A DNA stretch of 64,000 nucleotides from Streptomyces prunicolor NBRC 13075 (GTDB lineage: Bacteria > Actinomycetota > Actinomycetes > Streptomycetales > Streptomycetaceae). The DNA lies in NCBI RefSeq assembly GCF_000367365.1, contig NZ_BARF01000098.1, forward strand, positions 62,001 through 126,000. Reading direction: 5' to 3'. Positions 25,541-33,492 of the stretch are shown in pieces; the stretch's first letter is position 1, and each line of letters starts with the position of its first letter. The notes beneath the pieces are model-generated. The model was not told where the DNA came from. It ran no database searches and saw nothing but the letters and a program-made list of their open reading frames with translations. The position numbers were made by a program, and so were the translations under genes.

Positions 25541-26746
25541 ATGGCGCGACTCGCCCAGACCGCCGGTCTCACCGACATCCAGCGGGAAATCCTGTCCACC
25601 GTCCGCGACTTCGTGGACAAGGAGATCCTCCCGGTCGCCACCGAGCTGGAGCACCGCGACGAGTATCCGCAGCAAATCGTCGACGGGCTCAAGGAGTTGG
25701 GCCTGTTCGGCCTGATGATCCCGGAGGAGTACGGCGGCCTGGGCGAGTCCCTGTTGACGTACGCCCTGTGCGTGGAGGAGATCGCGCGCGGGTGGATGTC
25801 GGTGTCCGGCATCATCAACACCCATTTCATCGTGGCCTACATGCTCAAGCAGCACGGGACGCAGGAGCAGAAGGACCACTTCCTGCCGCGCATGGCGGCC
25901 GGCGACATCCGGGGCGCGTTCTCCATGTCGGAACCGGCGTTGGGGTCCGACGTCTCGGCGATCACGTCGAAGGCGGTCAAGGACGGCGACGAATACGTCC
26001 TGAACGGCCAGAAGATGTGGCTGACGAACGGCGGAACGTCGTCCCTCGTCGCCGTACTCGTGCGAAGTGACGAAGGGCACCCGGAGGGCACCGCGCCCCA
26101 CAAGTCGATGACGACCTTCCTGATCGAGAAGGAGCCCGGTTTCGGCGAGGTCCAACCGGGCCTCACGATCCCCGGGAAGATCGACAAGATGGGCTACAAG
26201 GGCGTCGACACCACCGAGTTGATCATGGACGGCCTGCGGATTCCGGCCGACCGCGTGCTCGGCGGCGAGACCGGCCGAGGTTTTTACCAAATGATGGACG
26301 GAGTCGAGGTCGGCCGCGTCAATGTGGCGGCGCGTGGCTGCGGTGTCGCTCAGCGTGCCTTCGAACTGGGCGTCTCGTACGCGCAGCAGCGTCACACCTT
26401 CGGGAAGCCCATCGCCCAGCACCAGGCGATCCAGTTCAAGCTCGCGGAGATGGCTACCAAGGTCGAGGCCGCCCATGCGATGATGGTCAATGCGGCACGC
26501 AAAAAGGACTCCGGGGAACGAAACGACCTTGAGGCAGGGATGGCGAAGTACCTCGCCTCCGAGTACTGCAAGGAGGTCGTCGAGGACGCCTTCCGGATCC
26601 ACGGCGGGTACGGCTTCTCCAAGGAGTACGAGATCGAACGCCTTTACCGCGAGGCGCCGATGCTGTTGATCGGCGAAGGTACCGCCGAAATCCAGAAAAT
26701 GATCATCGGGCGCAGGTTGCTCGAAGAGTATCGATTCCAGGGCTGA
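25541..26746 (+). CDS. Acyl-CoA dehydrogenase, probable (2S)-methylsuccinyl-CoA dehydrogenase
   Basis: A 401-residue FAD-dependent acyl-CoA dehydrogenase with the family signatures FSMSEPALGSDVSAI (substrate/FAD region), MWLTNG, RQHTFGKPIAQHQAIQFKLA and the C-terminal AFRIHGGYGFSKEYEIERLYREAPMLLIGEGTAEIQ. Context makes (2S)-methylsuccinyl-CoA to mesaconyl-CoA oxidation the likely reaction. It lacks the N-terminal extension of about 150 residues found in the proteobacterial Mcd, so the substrate call is by neighbourhood. AGGAG precedes the ATG by 8 nt. It is the last gene of the ccr string; the phospholipid genes follow after 169 bp. Confidence 0.85.
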   Translation: MARLAQTAGLTDIQREILSTVRDFVDKEILPVATELEHRDEYPQQIVDGLKELGLFGLMIPEEYGGLGESLLTYALCVEEIARGWMSVSGIINTHFIVAYMLKQHGTQEQKDHFLPRMAAGDIRGAFSMSEPALGSDVSAITSKAVKDGDEYVLNGQKMWLTNGGTSSLVAVLVRSDEGHPEGTAPHKSMTTFLIEKEPGFGEVQPGLTIPGKIDKMGYKGVDTTELIMDGLRIPADRVLGGETGRGFYQMMDGVEVGRVNVAARGCGVAQRAFELGVSYAQQRHTFGKPIAQHQAIQFKLAEMATKVEAAHAMMVNAARKKDSGERNDLEAGMAKYLASEYCKEVVEDAFRIHGGYGFSKEYEIERLYREAPMLLIGEGTAEIQKMIIGRRLLEEYRFQG

Positions 26747-26915
26747 TTGTCCGTTTCGGGGTGTTTTCATCGAGAAGAAGATCACACCCCGTCAACGCGC
26801 CTCAGCCGCCGACTCGGCTTCCTGGCTTGCCCAGTTGTGGCCCGCGACCGGTACGATCCCGGGAAAGCCGCCGTCCCCCGTTACAGCGCGGCATCATCCG
26901 CTACGAAGGTCATCC

Positions 26916-27572
26916 ATGCCCCACAGCCAAACCTCTGCACCACGCGACAGCCTGGCAGGCGTACGCCTCGCGCGCGGAGCATCGCCGTGGCTCCTGCCGA
27001 CCGTCGCCACCGCAGCCCTCAGCCTGGTACGTGCGCGCAAGTCCGGCGCCGCCAAGGTCGTGGCCGTACCCGCCACCGCGCTCGCGGCGGGCATGCTGTG
27101 GTTCTTCCGCGACCCCGAGCGCGAGATCACCCAGGGCCGGGTCATCTCGCCCGCCGACGGTGTGGTGCAGAGCATCATGCCGTGGAAGGACGGTCGCACC
27201 CGCGTCGCCATCTTCATGAGCCCGCTGAACGTCCACGTCAACCGCGCGCCGCTCTCCGGCACGGTGACGTCGGTCGAGCACATCCCGGGTGGTTTCGTTC
27301 CCGCGTTCAACAAGGAGAGCGAGAACAACGAGCGGGTCGTCTGGCACTTCGACACCGAGCTCGGTGACATCGAGATGATCCAGATCGCCGGCGCCGTCGC
27401 CCGCCGCATCGTCCCCTACGTTCCGCAGGGCACGAAGGTCGAGCAGGGCGAGCGCATCGGACTGATCCGCTTCGGTTCACGCGTCGACATCTACCTCCCC
27501 GAGGGTGTCGAGGTGGACGTGGAGGTCGGCCAGAAGACCATGGCTGGGGTGACTCGCATTGACCGTGGTTGA
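26916..27572 (+). CDS. psd: Phosphatidylserine decarboxylase proenzyme
   Basis: A 218-residue enzyme of the short Psd type that makes phosphatidylethanolamine from phosphatidylserine at the membrane. One hydrophobic segment near residues 45-65 should anchor it. Conserved blocks FFRDPER, SPADGVV, FMSPLNVHVNRAP and GFV-PAFNKESENNER are present. The self-cleavage site is the Gly-Ser in IRFGSRVDIYLP (about 187-188), whose Ser becomes the pyruvoyl group. AAGG precedes the ATG at 26916. Its last codons overlap the start of pssA by 14 bp, so the two are translationally coupled. Confidence 0.95.
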   Translation: MPHSQTSAPRDSLAGVRLARGASPWLLPTVATAALSLVRARKSGAAKVVAVPATALAAGMLWFFRDPEREITQGRVISPADGVVQSIMPWKDGRTRVAIFMSPLNVHVNRAPLSGTVTSVEHIPGGFVPAFNKESENNERVVWHFDTELGDIEMIQIAGAVARRIVPYVPQGTKVEQGERIGLIRFGSRVDIYLPEGVEVDVEVGQKTMAGVTRIDRG

Positions 27573-28416
27573 TCCGGAGACACAGGCGGGCTGGGTGCCC
27601 GAGGCCGATGAGGTGGACGACGAGGAGGAGATGCCTCTTTCTCTCCGCCTCTCAATAGCGGACACCCTCACCCTCGGCAACGCCACCTGCGGCTTCATGG
27701 CGGTGTACTTCACCACCACCGGCATCCTGATCCCGCACCTGACGGGCAACGACGAGTCGACCGGCATGGCCCGCCACAGCGCGGCCACCGCGGTCATCCT
27801 GATGCTGTGCGCGGCGGTCTTCGACCTCTTCGACGGTCTCGTCGCCCGCAAGCTGCGCTCCTCCCCCATGGGCGCGGAGCTGGACAACCTGTCGGACCTG
27901 ATCAGCTTCGGCCTCGCGCCGGCGTACTTCGTCCTCGTCTACGGCATGGTCGCCGACGACGCGCACCAGAGAGTGGCCGCGGTCGGGGCGATCGTGGTGC
28001 TGCTGGCGGTGGTGCTGAGACTGGCCCGCTTCTCGTGCGTGACGCCACCGAACGGCATGTTCCAGGGCATGCCCTCCCCGTTCGGTGCGCTGACGGTGGT
28101 CTCGATCGTGCTGCTCGAACTGCCCTTCGTGGCAACGCTGCTCGCGATCCTGGGCACCGCCTGGCTGATGGTGAGCCGGGTCGAGTACCCGAAGCCGCGC
28201 GGTCGCCTCGCGGTCGCGATGCTCGCCTGGATCGTCCTGTCGATGGGCCTGCTGGCATCCTGGGCGTTCGACGCCCCGGGCGGCCAGCTGCTCCTGCAGA
28301 CGGGCTGCGCGCTCCAGCTGGTCATGGGCGCGGTGATTCCCCTGTTCGCGACGGCTCGCCGGGTGAACAACTTCCGCGGCAACAGGCGTGAGGCGCGAGC
28401 CGCACAGCTGCCGTAG
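27559..28416 (+). CDS. pssA: CDP-diacylglycerol--serine O-phosphatidyltransferase
   Basis: A 285-residue integral membrane enzyme that joins CDP-diacylglycerol and serine to give phosphatidylserine, the substrate of the upstream decarboxylase. The CDP-alcohol phosphotransferase motif is complete: DLFDGLVAR, then MG, D and D in the canonical spacing (about residues 88-112). About seven hydrophobic helices follow an acidic N-terminal tail. The TTG at 27559, inside psd, is the likely start; a GTG two codons later is possible. It ends 18 bp before a long hairpin. Confidence 0.95.
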   Translation: MTVVDPETQAGWVPEADEVDDEEEMPLSLRLSIADTLTLGNATCGFMAVYFTTTGILIPHLTGNDESTGMARHSAATAVILMLCAAVFDLFDGLVARKLRSSPMGAELDNLSDLISFGLAPAYFVLVYGMVADDAHQRVAAVGAIVVLLAVVLRLARFSCVTPPNGMFQGMPSPFGALTVVSIVLLELPFVATLLAILGTAWLMVSRVEYPKPRGRLAVAMLAWIVLSMGLLASWAFDAPGGQLLLQTGCALQLVMGAVIPLFATARRVNNFRGNRREARAAQLP

Positions 28417-28434
28417 CGGTCGTAGCAGACAGAA

Positions 28435-28470
28435 CGAAGGGCCCCGAGCCGCTTGGCTCGGGGCCCTTCG
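28435..28470. terminator. Strong bidirectional terminator between pssA and glycerate kinase
   Basis: A perfect 16-bp inverted repeat (CGAAGGGCCCCGAGCC, 28435-28450, with its complement at 28455-28470) with a GCTT loop. Beyond a 2-nt bulge, AGAAC/GTTCT extends the stem. It lies between convergent genes and can stop both. Confidence 0.85.
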
Positions 28471-28499
28471 ACGTTCTGCCGACCGGGCAGAGCTGGGGT

Positions 28500-29651
28500 T
28501 CAGACCAGGAAGTCCCGCGCGATGTTCTCCGCCACCCGCTCCAGGATCGGGCCCGCCTCCGCGATGCACTTCACGACGTCCGGCTCGATCGACGTGAGGG
28601 GATACGCGCGGCGGATCCCGGCGTGGCCCAGGGACTGCGGGGGCAGGGCGAGGCGACCGCAGACCGCGACGACCTCCTTGCCCTCCGCGCGCGCCGCCGC
28701 GGCTACGCCTGCCGGGGCCTTCCCGTGGAGGGTCTGTTCGTCGAGGGAGCCCTCGCCGGTGATGACCAGGGTGGCGCCTTCCAGAGCGGCGGCGAAGCCC
28801 AGGACGTCGAGCATGACCTCGATTCCGGGGCGGAAGCGGGCGCCGAGGAGGAGGGCGCCGTAGCCGATGCCGCCGGCGGCGCCCGCGCCGGGTGCGGAGG
28901 CGGACTCGGCGGCCTTGGGGCCGATCGCCTCCTCCAGGACCTTCGCGTAGTGCCCGAGGGCCGCGTCGAGGGCGTCCACGTCGTCCGGCGCCGCGCCCTT
29001 CTGGGGGCCGTAGACCGCGGGGGCGCCCTTGGGGCCGGTGAGCGGGTTGTCGACGTCGCTGGCGAGGATGAGGTCGACGGTGGCGAGGCGTGGGTCGAGG
29101 CCGGTGAGGTCGGCCGAGGCGAGGTCGGTCAGGCCGCCGCCGCCCGGGGGCACCGGTTCGCCCTCCACGTCCAGGAAGCGGGCGCCGAGCGCGGAGAGCA
29201 TGCCCGCGCCGCCGTCCGTCGTGGCGCTGCCGCCGACGCCGAACACGATCGTCCGCGCGCCCGCGTCGAGCGCGGCCCGCAGCAGTTCGCCGGAGCCGTA
29301 CGTCGAGGAGGTGAGCGGGGCGAAGACTCCCTTGGGCAGGCGTTGCAACCCGCTTGCCTCGGCCATCTCCACCACGGCCGTGTCGCCGCGGACCGCGAAG
29401 GCCGCGGTGACCTCGTCGCCGAGGGGCCCGGCGACCCGTGTCTCGCGTCGCTCGAAGCCCGCCGCGACGGCCGCGTCCACCGTGCCGTCGCCGCCGTCGG
29501 CCACCGGCATCGCCGCGACCTCCAGATCGGGTACGACCCGGCGCAGCCCGGCGGTCACCCGCTCGGCGACCTGCACGGCCGTCAGCGACCCCTTGAACTT
29601 GTCCGCGGCGATGAGCACCCTGTGGGTGCCCCTCTGTGCAGCGTTCGCCAC
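28500..29651 (-). CDS. Glycerate kinase (GlxK/GarK family)
   Basis: A 383-residue enzyme that phosphorylates D-glycerate with ATP. The family start VLIAADKFKGSLTAVQVAE is clear, followed by PVADGGDGTVDA, FGVGGSATTDGGAGML and ASDVDNPLTGPKGA, and near the C-terminus VITGEGSLDEQTLHGKAP. These are the substrate- and phosphate-contacting blocks of the type 1 glycerate kinase family. The GTG start at 29651 has GGGG about 8 nt upstream. It stands alone and converges on pssA. Glycerate from glyoxylate metabolism would connect it loosely to the ethylmalonyl-CoA pathway, but that is only a suggestion. Confidence 0.9.
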   Translation of the reverse strand: MANAAQRGTHRVLIAADKFKGSLTAVQVAERVTAGLRRVVPDLEVAAMPVADGGDGTVDAAVAAGFERRETRVAGPLGDEVTAAFAVRGDTAVVEMAEASGLQRLPKGVFAPLTSSTYGSGELLRAALDAGARTIVFGVGGSATTDGGAGMLSALGARFLDVEGEPVPPGGGGLTDLASADLTGLDPRLATVDLILASDVDNPLTGPKGAPAVYGPQKGAAPDDVDALDAALGHYAKVLEEAIGPKAAESASAPGAGAAGGIGYGALLLGARFRPGIEVMLDVLGFAAALEGATLVITGEGSLDEQTLHGKAPAGVAAAARAEGKEVVAVCGRLALPPQSLGHAGIRRAYPLTSIEPDVVKCIAEAGPILERVAENIARDFLV

Positions 29652-29821
29652 CTTGCGATCCCCTTGCTCTACGGGCCCCCGCGAATTCCGGGGCCAGTCG
29701 CGCCGCTGCGACCTTAACCGGCGGACGCCCGCGCCGTCATGCTCCGACCGAACCCTGGGACCGGCCTACGAGTGCCCTGTGCGGACCGGTCCAACCCCGC
29801 GCGGTCACTCCCCGGATCGGG

Positions 29822-29827
29822 TAGACC
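29822..29827 (+). promoter_or_regulatory. Leaderless -10 element of the ADP-ribosylglycohydrolase gene
   Basis: TAGACC lies exactly 6 nt before the ATG at 29834, the spacing that places transcription start on the A of the start codon. No ribosome binding site is present. Confidence 0.45.
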
Positions 29828-29833
29828 GGTCCT

Positions 29834-30910
29834 ATGACCCCTGTGCGCAGTGAGCCAGAGCTCGCGGACCGCATCCTCGGGGGCTGGCTGGGCCGGATCG
29901 CGGGCAACATGCTCGGCAAGCCGGTCGAGCAGGGCGACCTGTGGACGCGCGACCGCATCGACCGCTATCTCCGGCGAGCCGGCGCCCTGCCGCTCACCGA
30001 CTACCTGCCCGAGCCCGCCGGCGAGAACGACGGCGTCGCACTGCGCCCCGAGTGGCAGCGGTGCGTGCGCGGCCGGATCCACGGCAGCTGCCGTGACGAC
30101 GACATCGACTACGCCATCCTCGGCCTCGACCTGCTGGAGACCCACGGCTTCGGCTTCAGCACCGAGCAGGTCGGCGAACTGTGGCTGCGGAGACTGCCGT
30201 ACCTCCAGACGTTCACGGCCGAGCGCGCCGCTTACCGCAACCTCGCCAACGGCCTCAAGCCGCCGCTGACGGCGACGCACGACAACCCTTACCAGGAGTG
30301 GATCGGCGCTCTGATCCGCGCCGACATCTACGGTTGGACCGGTCCAGGCGCCCCGCGCCGCGCGGCCCAACTGGCGCGCAGAGACGCGGTGTTGTCCCAC
30401 TCGGGGAACGGTGTCTACGGCGCCATGTGGGCCGCCGCCCTGATCTCGGCGGCGTTCACCGCGCCGACCGTGCGGCACGCGCTGGACACGGCGCTGACCG
30501 TGATCCCGCCGGGCTGCCGCCTGGCGCGGACCGTGCGCCGGGTGCTCACGCTGCACGAGACCCGGATGACCTGGGAGGACACGCTCACCACGCTGTCCGA
30601 GGAGACCGCCGGGCTCGGCTGGATCCACACGATCCCTAATGCGGCCGTCCTCACCGCCGGACTCCTGTACGGCGACGGCGACTTCACCCGCACCATCACG
30701 CTCACCGTGCGCGGCGGCCTGGACACCGACTCGAACGGCGCGACCGCCGGTTCGGTCGCCGGGGTGCTGACCGGCGCGGACGCGATCCCGGGGCAGTGGA
30801 AGGACCCGTTGGAGGACACCGTGCGCAGTGCGGTGTTCGGCTTCGACGGGGCACGGATCAGCGAACTGGCAGCGCGGACAGTGCAGTTGGCGGAGACCGC
30901 CGACGTCTAG
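29834..30910 (+). CDS. ADP-ribosylglycohydrolase family protein
   Basis: A 358-residue all-helical protein of the ADP-ribosyl-acceptor hydrolase (DraG/ARH) family. The two di-metal blocks are recognisable: the N-terminal GGWLGRIAGNMLGKPVE with CRDDDIDYAI, and the C-terminal GGLDTDSNGATAGSVAGVL carrying the D-T-D metal ligands. Members remove ADP-ribose from proteins or nucleic acids, or cleave related N-glycosidic bonds; this branch also includes proteins of unknown substrate. The start looks leaderless. Its TAG stop is shared with the convergent epimerase gene's stop through a CTAG tetramer. Confidence 0.82.
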   Translation: MTPVRSEPELADRILGGWLGRIAGNMLGKPVEQGDLWTRDRIDRYLRRAGALPLTDYLPEPAGENDGVALRPEWQRCVRGRIHGSCRDDDIDYAILGLDLLETHGFGFSTEQVGELWLRRLPYLQTFTAERAAYRNLANGLKPPLTATHDNPYQEWIGALIRADIYGWTGPGAPRRAAQLARRDAVLSHSGNGVYGAMWAAALISAAFTAPTVRHALDTALTVIPPGCRLARTVRRVLTLHETRMTWEDTLTTLSEETAGLGWIHTIPNAAVLTAGLLYGDGDFTRTITLTVRGGLDTDSNGATAGSVAGVLTGADAIPGQWKDPLEDTVRSAVFGFDGARISELAARTVQLAETADV

Positions 30911-31926
30911 ACGGCACCCTGCGCGATGAGGCTCCGGGCGCAGTCGAGGACGGCTTCCCTGGCCGGGCGCGGTTCCCAGCCGAGGACGCGGCGGGCCTTC
31001 TCGGTGCTGTGGCGGTTGCGGCGGCCGAGCGCGGGGGTGATCTCGCGCAGCGACGGGTCCCGGAAGCGGGCGGCGAGGCGCACGGCGAAGTCCGGGAGGC
31101 GGCGCGTGGAGACGGTACGACCGTGCTCGCCGAGGCCGTCGCGCAGGGTGTGGGCGATGTCCTCCATCCACACGAACTCCCCGGTGGCCAGGAAGCGTTG
31201 GCCCGCGGCGTCGGGTGACACCATCGCCCGGATGTGGACGTCGACCAGGTCGCGGACGTCGACGACTTCGAGGCCGATGCGGGGAACGCCGGGCATCTTC
31301 CCGCTCACCATGCGCGCGATGATGCCGACGGAGCCGAGGTTCGCGGTGGTGAGGACCGGTCCAAAGACGGCGCCGGGGAGCACGGTGGTCAGCTCGGTCG
31401 GACCGCCGTAGTCACGCATGAAGTCCCAGGCGGCGCGCTCGGCGAGGGTCTTCGAGCGGCGGTACGGGATGAGGGTCGGGTCGTCGGGATCGGTCCACAG
31501 CGACTCGTCGGTCACGCCTTCGGAGGCGTACGACGAGGGGCTCGCGGTGTTCGCCGCCGAGGTCATCACGACGCGTCGTACGCCCGCCTCCGTGGCCGCG
31601 CGCAGGACGCGCAACGCTCCGCCACGGGCCGCGGCGATCAGGGCGTCGGGGTCGTCCGAGGCGGCGCCGAGCGGGGACGCGACGTGCAGGACGAAGTCGA
31701 CGCCCTTGAGCGCGGCGTCCCAGCCCTCGTCGGCGGTGAGGTCGGCGACGGCGAAGCTCAGCCGTCCGGCGGGGTCGACGACGGTCGCGACGGCGTCGGT
31801 GACCGCGCGCTCCTTGCCCGGGGCGCGGACGGTCGTACGGACCTCGTAGCCGCGGCGCAGCAGTTCGGCGATGCACCAGCCGGCGATGTAGCCGCTGCCT
31901 CCGGTGACCAGGACGAGTTCGGGCAT
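30907..31926 (-). CDS. NAD-dependent epimerase/dehydrogenase (extended SDR, dihydroflavonol-reductase-like)
   Basis: A 339-residue extended short-chain dehydrogenase. The nucleotide-binding GGSGYIAG lies at about residues 8-15, HVASPLG follows strand 4, and the catalytic lysine is in YRRSKTLAERAAW (YxxxK as Y-R-R-S-K, about 154-158). Overall it resembles dihydroflavonol-4-reductase and cinnamoyl-CoA reductase-like bacterial oxidoreductases that reduce aldehydes or ketones with NADPH. GGGAG 7 nt before the ATG fixes the start. It is divergent from a TetR gene across a 48-bp palindromic operator, the usual arrangement for a repressor and its target. Confidence 0.85.
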   Translation of the reverse strand: MPELVLVTGGSGYIAGWCIAELLRRGYEVRTTVRAPGKERAVTDAVATVVDPAGRLSFAVADLTADEGWDAALKGVDFVLHVASPLGAASDDPDALIAAARGGALRVLRAATEAGVRRVVMTSAANTASPSSYASEGVTDESLWTDPDDPTLIPYRRSKTLAERAAWDFMRDYGGPTELTTVLPGAVFGPVLTTANLGSVGIIARMVSGKMPGVPRIGLEVVDVRDLVDVHIRAMVSPDAAGQRFLATGEFVWMEDIAHTLRDGLGEHGRTVSTRRLPDFAVRLAARFRDPSLREITPALGRRNRHSTEKARRVLGWEPRPAREAVLDCARSLIAQGAV

Positions 31927-31977
31927 GACGGTGCTCCCTGCGGTGTCGGGTGGGGGTGTGCCAGAATGGGGAGCGAA

Positions 31978-32025
31978 GCGGAGGCCCCTCCGGTACATTC
32001 ACCAACGTACCGGAGGACCCTCCGC
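31978..32025. promoter_or_regulatory. Large palindromic operator in the TetR/epimerase divergent promoter
   Basis: Arms of 19 bp (31978-31996 and 32007-32025) are complementary at 17 positions around a 10-bp centre. Each arm is itself a CGGAGG-N2-CCTCCG palindrome (31979-31992 and 32011-32024). This looks like two TetR dimer sites able to shut both divergent promoters. Confidence 0.7.
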
Positions 32026-32060
32026 TTAGCAATCCGACACCCGACGGACGGCCCGCACCC

Positions 32061-32627
32061 GTGAACCCCAAACCGACCCGCCGCGACGCCCTCGACAACC
32101 GGGAACGCATCCTGACCGTCGCCCGCGAGGCGATAGCCGCGTCGAGCGGTGCGTCACACGGCGTGTCCCTCACCGCGATCGCCAAGGAGGCGGGCGTCGG
32201 CATCGGGACGCTGTACCGGCACTTCCCCACCCGGGAGGCGCTGATCCTGGAGCTGTACCGCCACGACATACAGCACCTGATCGACCGCGCACCCGTGCTG
32301 CTCGCGGACCATCCCCCGCTCATGGCCCTACGCCTCTGGTTTGACGAGGTCGCCCACTACGGGAGGCTCAAGTACGGCGTCGCCGAGGTCATCCACGCGG
32401 CGACCGACGGCGGCGCGGACGACGAGTACTTCGCGCCCTTCGTGGCCGCAATTGCCCTACTCCTGAAGGCGGGTGCCGCCGACGGGTCGCTCAAGTCCGG
32501 GCTCGATCCGGAGGATGTGCTGCTTCAGCTGAGCGTGCTGTGGCGGCTCGATCCGGCGCGGGACGGGGAGGCGCGGGCCGGGCGGATCCTCGACCTCATC
32601 GTGGACGGGCTGCGGACGGCTCCTTGA
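32061..32627 (+). CDS. TetR family repressor, likely controlling the divergent epimerase gene
   Basis: A 188-residue regulator with a helix-turn-helix at about residues 10-60 (RERILTVAREAIAASSGASHGVSLTAIAKEAGVGIGTLYRHFPTREALI) and a C-terminal domain of the SbtR/TetR_C_33-like kind (LRLWFDEVAHYGRLKYGVAEVIHAA). The GTG at 32061 is the most reasonable start just before the conserved PTRRDALDNRERI; no ribosome binding site is seen. The palindrome between it and the epimerase gene strongly suggests autoregulation and control of that gene. Its 3' end overlaps an antisense SDR remnant by 31 bp. Confidence 0.82.
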   Translation: MNPKPTRRDALDNRERILTVAREAIAASSGASHGVSLTAIAKEAGVGIGTLYRHFPTREALILELYRHDIQHLIDRAPVLLADHPPLMALRLWFDEVAHYGRLKYGVAEVIHAATDGGADDEYFAPFVAAIALLLKAGAADGSLKSGLDPEDVLLQLSVLWRLDPARDGEARAGRILDLIVDGLRTAP

Positions 32628-32872
32628 GGGGTGTGCGGTCGAACGCCTCGGCCGTCACCCCGAGGGCCGCCGTGGCGAAGATGGGGGTGTCCATGGCGCC
32701 GGGTTCGACGAGGGTGACCTGACGCCCTGGTGGCGGAGTTCCGCGCGCAGGGAGTGTGTGAGGGCGGCGAGGGCCGCCTTGGAGGCGGCGATCGGGCCGA
32801 AGAACGGTGGCGGGACGCGGGCCGAGACGGCGCCGACGCTGACGATCCGGCCGCCACCCTCTCGCGGGTGAC
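32596..32872 (-). pseudogene. Short-chain dehydrogenase remnant, 5' deleted and frameshifted
   Basis: Reading the minus strand, REGGGRIVSVGAVSARVPPP, then FFGPIAASKAALAALTHSLR and AELRHQG, is the second half of a classical SDR. The frame then shifts at about 32720, and the homology continues in another frame as QVTLVEPGAMDTPIF...GVTAEAFDRTPLKEPSA. The N-terminal NAD-binding half is missing. The catalytic Tyr position before AASK is Ile. There is no start codon or ribosome binding site, so this is a dead gene. Confidence 0.7.
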
Positions 32873-32998
32873 ATCGAGGTGTCGTCGGTACGGCTCGCGG
32901 TGCGGGAGGCGCCCTGGTTGAGCCTGGTGTGCCACTTCCCGGTGCCGGGCAGCGAGTCGGAGAGGCGGCTGCGCGGGCTGGTTACCCTTCCTGAATGA
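32867..32998 (+). pseudogene. C-terminal fragment of an unrecognised protein, coupled to the Nudix start
   Basis: An open frame reading GDIEVSSVRLAVREAPWLS, LVCHFPVPGSESERRLRG, LVTLPE ends with a TGA that overlaps the Nudix ATG as ATGA (32995-32998). It begins where the antisense SDR remnant ends, so the two look like pieces joined at a rearrangement junction near 32865-32875. I do not recognise the family, and the low complexity of the case leaves chance coding possible. Confidence 0.35.
32983..32988 (+). promoter_or_regulatory. Leaderless -10 element of the Nudix gene
   Basis: TACCCT sits exactly 6 nt before the ATG at 32995, so the Nudix message probably begins at its start codon. The same hexamer and spacing occur before the sirtuin and IclR genes. 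Confidence 0.5.
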
Positions 32999-33492
32999 CC
33001 ACTACGCAAGACTTCGCCACGTATCTCGCGGGTCTCCCCCGCATCCTCGCCGGGGCCGCCGCCCTCTTCCGTGACACCGAGGGCCAGGTCCTGCTCGTCG
33101 AGCCCAACTACCGTGAGGGCTGGGCCCTTCCGGGCGGCACGATCGAGTCCGACGACGGCGAGACACCCCGCCAGGGCGCGCGCCGCGAGACGCTGGAGGA
33201 GATCGGCCTCGACGTCGAACTCGGCCAACTGCTCGCCGTCGACTGGGTCTACCACGGGCCGAGCTACCCGCCGCTGGTGGCCTACCTGTACGACGGCGGA
33301 GTCCTCACGGCGAGCGACCTCAAGTCGATCCAACTCCAGGAGGAGGAGCTGTTGTCGTGGCGACTCGTTCCGCGCGAGGAACTCACGGAGTATCTGCCGG
33401 GGTCGCTGGGGCTACGCGTCCTGGTCGCGCTCGATGTGCTGGAAGAAGGGGCGGGGACCGCGGAGTTGGAGAACGGGACGCGGGTGGGCTGA
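32995..33492 (+). CDS. Nudix hydrolase
   Basis: A 165-residue hydrolase of nucleoside diphosphates linked to another moiety. The Nudix box is at about residues 48-72: GGTIESDDGETPRQGARRET followed by LEEIGL. The RExxEExG core and the Glu seven residues before it are intact, but the Gly-to-Glu spacing is two residues longer than the canonical GX5E, giving an enlarged loop before the helix. The substrate cannot be predicted; dNTPs, NADH or ADP-ribose are all possible. The start looks leaderless. Downstream lies a long non-coding repeat region. Confidence 0.85.
   Translation: MTTTQDFATYLAGLPRILAGAAALFRDTEGQVLLVEPNYREGWALPGGTIESDDGETPRQGARRETLEEIGLDVELGQLLAVDWVYHGPSYPPLVAYLYDGGVLTASDLKSIQLQEEELLSWRLVPREELTEYLPGSLGLRVLVALDVLEEGAGTAELENGTRVG

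Noticed and set aside
29783..31361. GGACCGGTCC palindromes at 29783, near 30336 and near 31354
   Set aside because: The sequence is expected by chance at this base composition, and two copies are inside coding sequence. I do not recognise a regulator for it.
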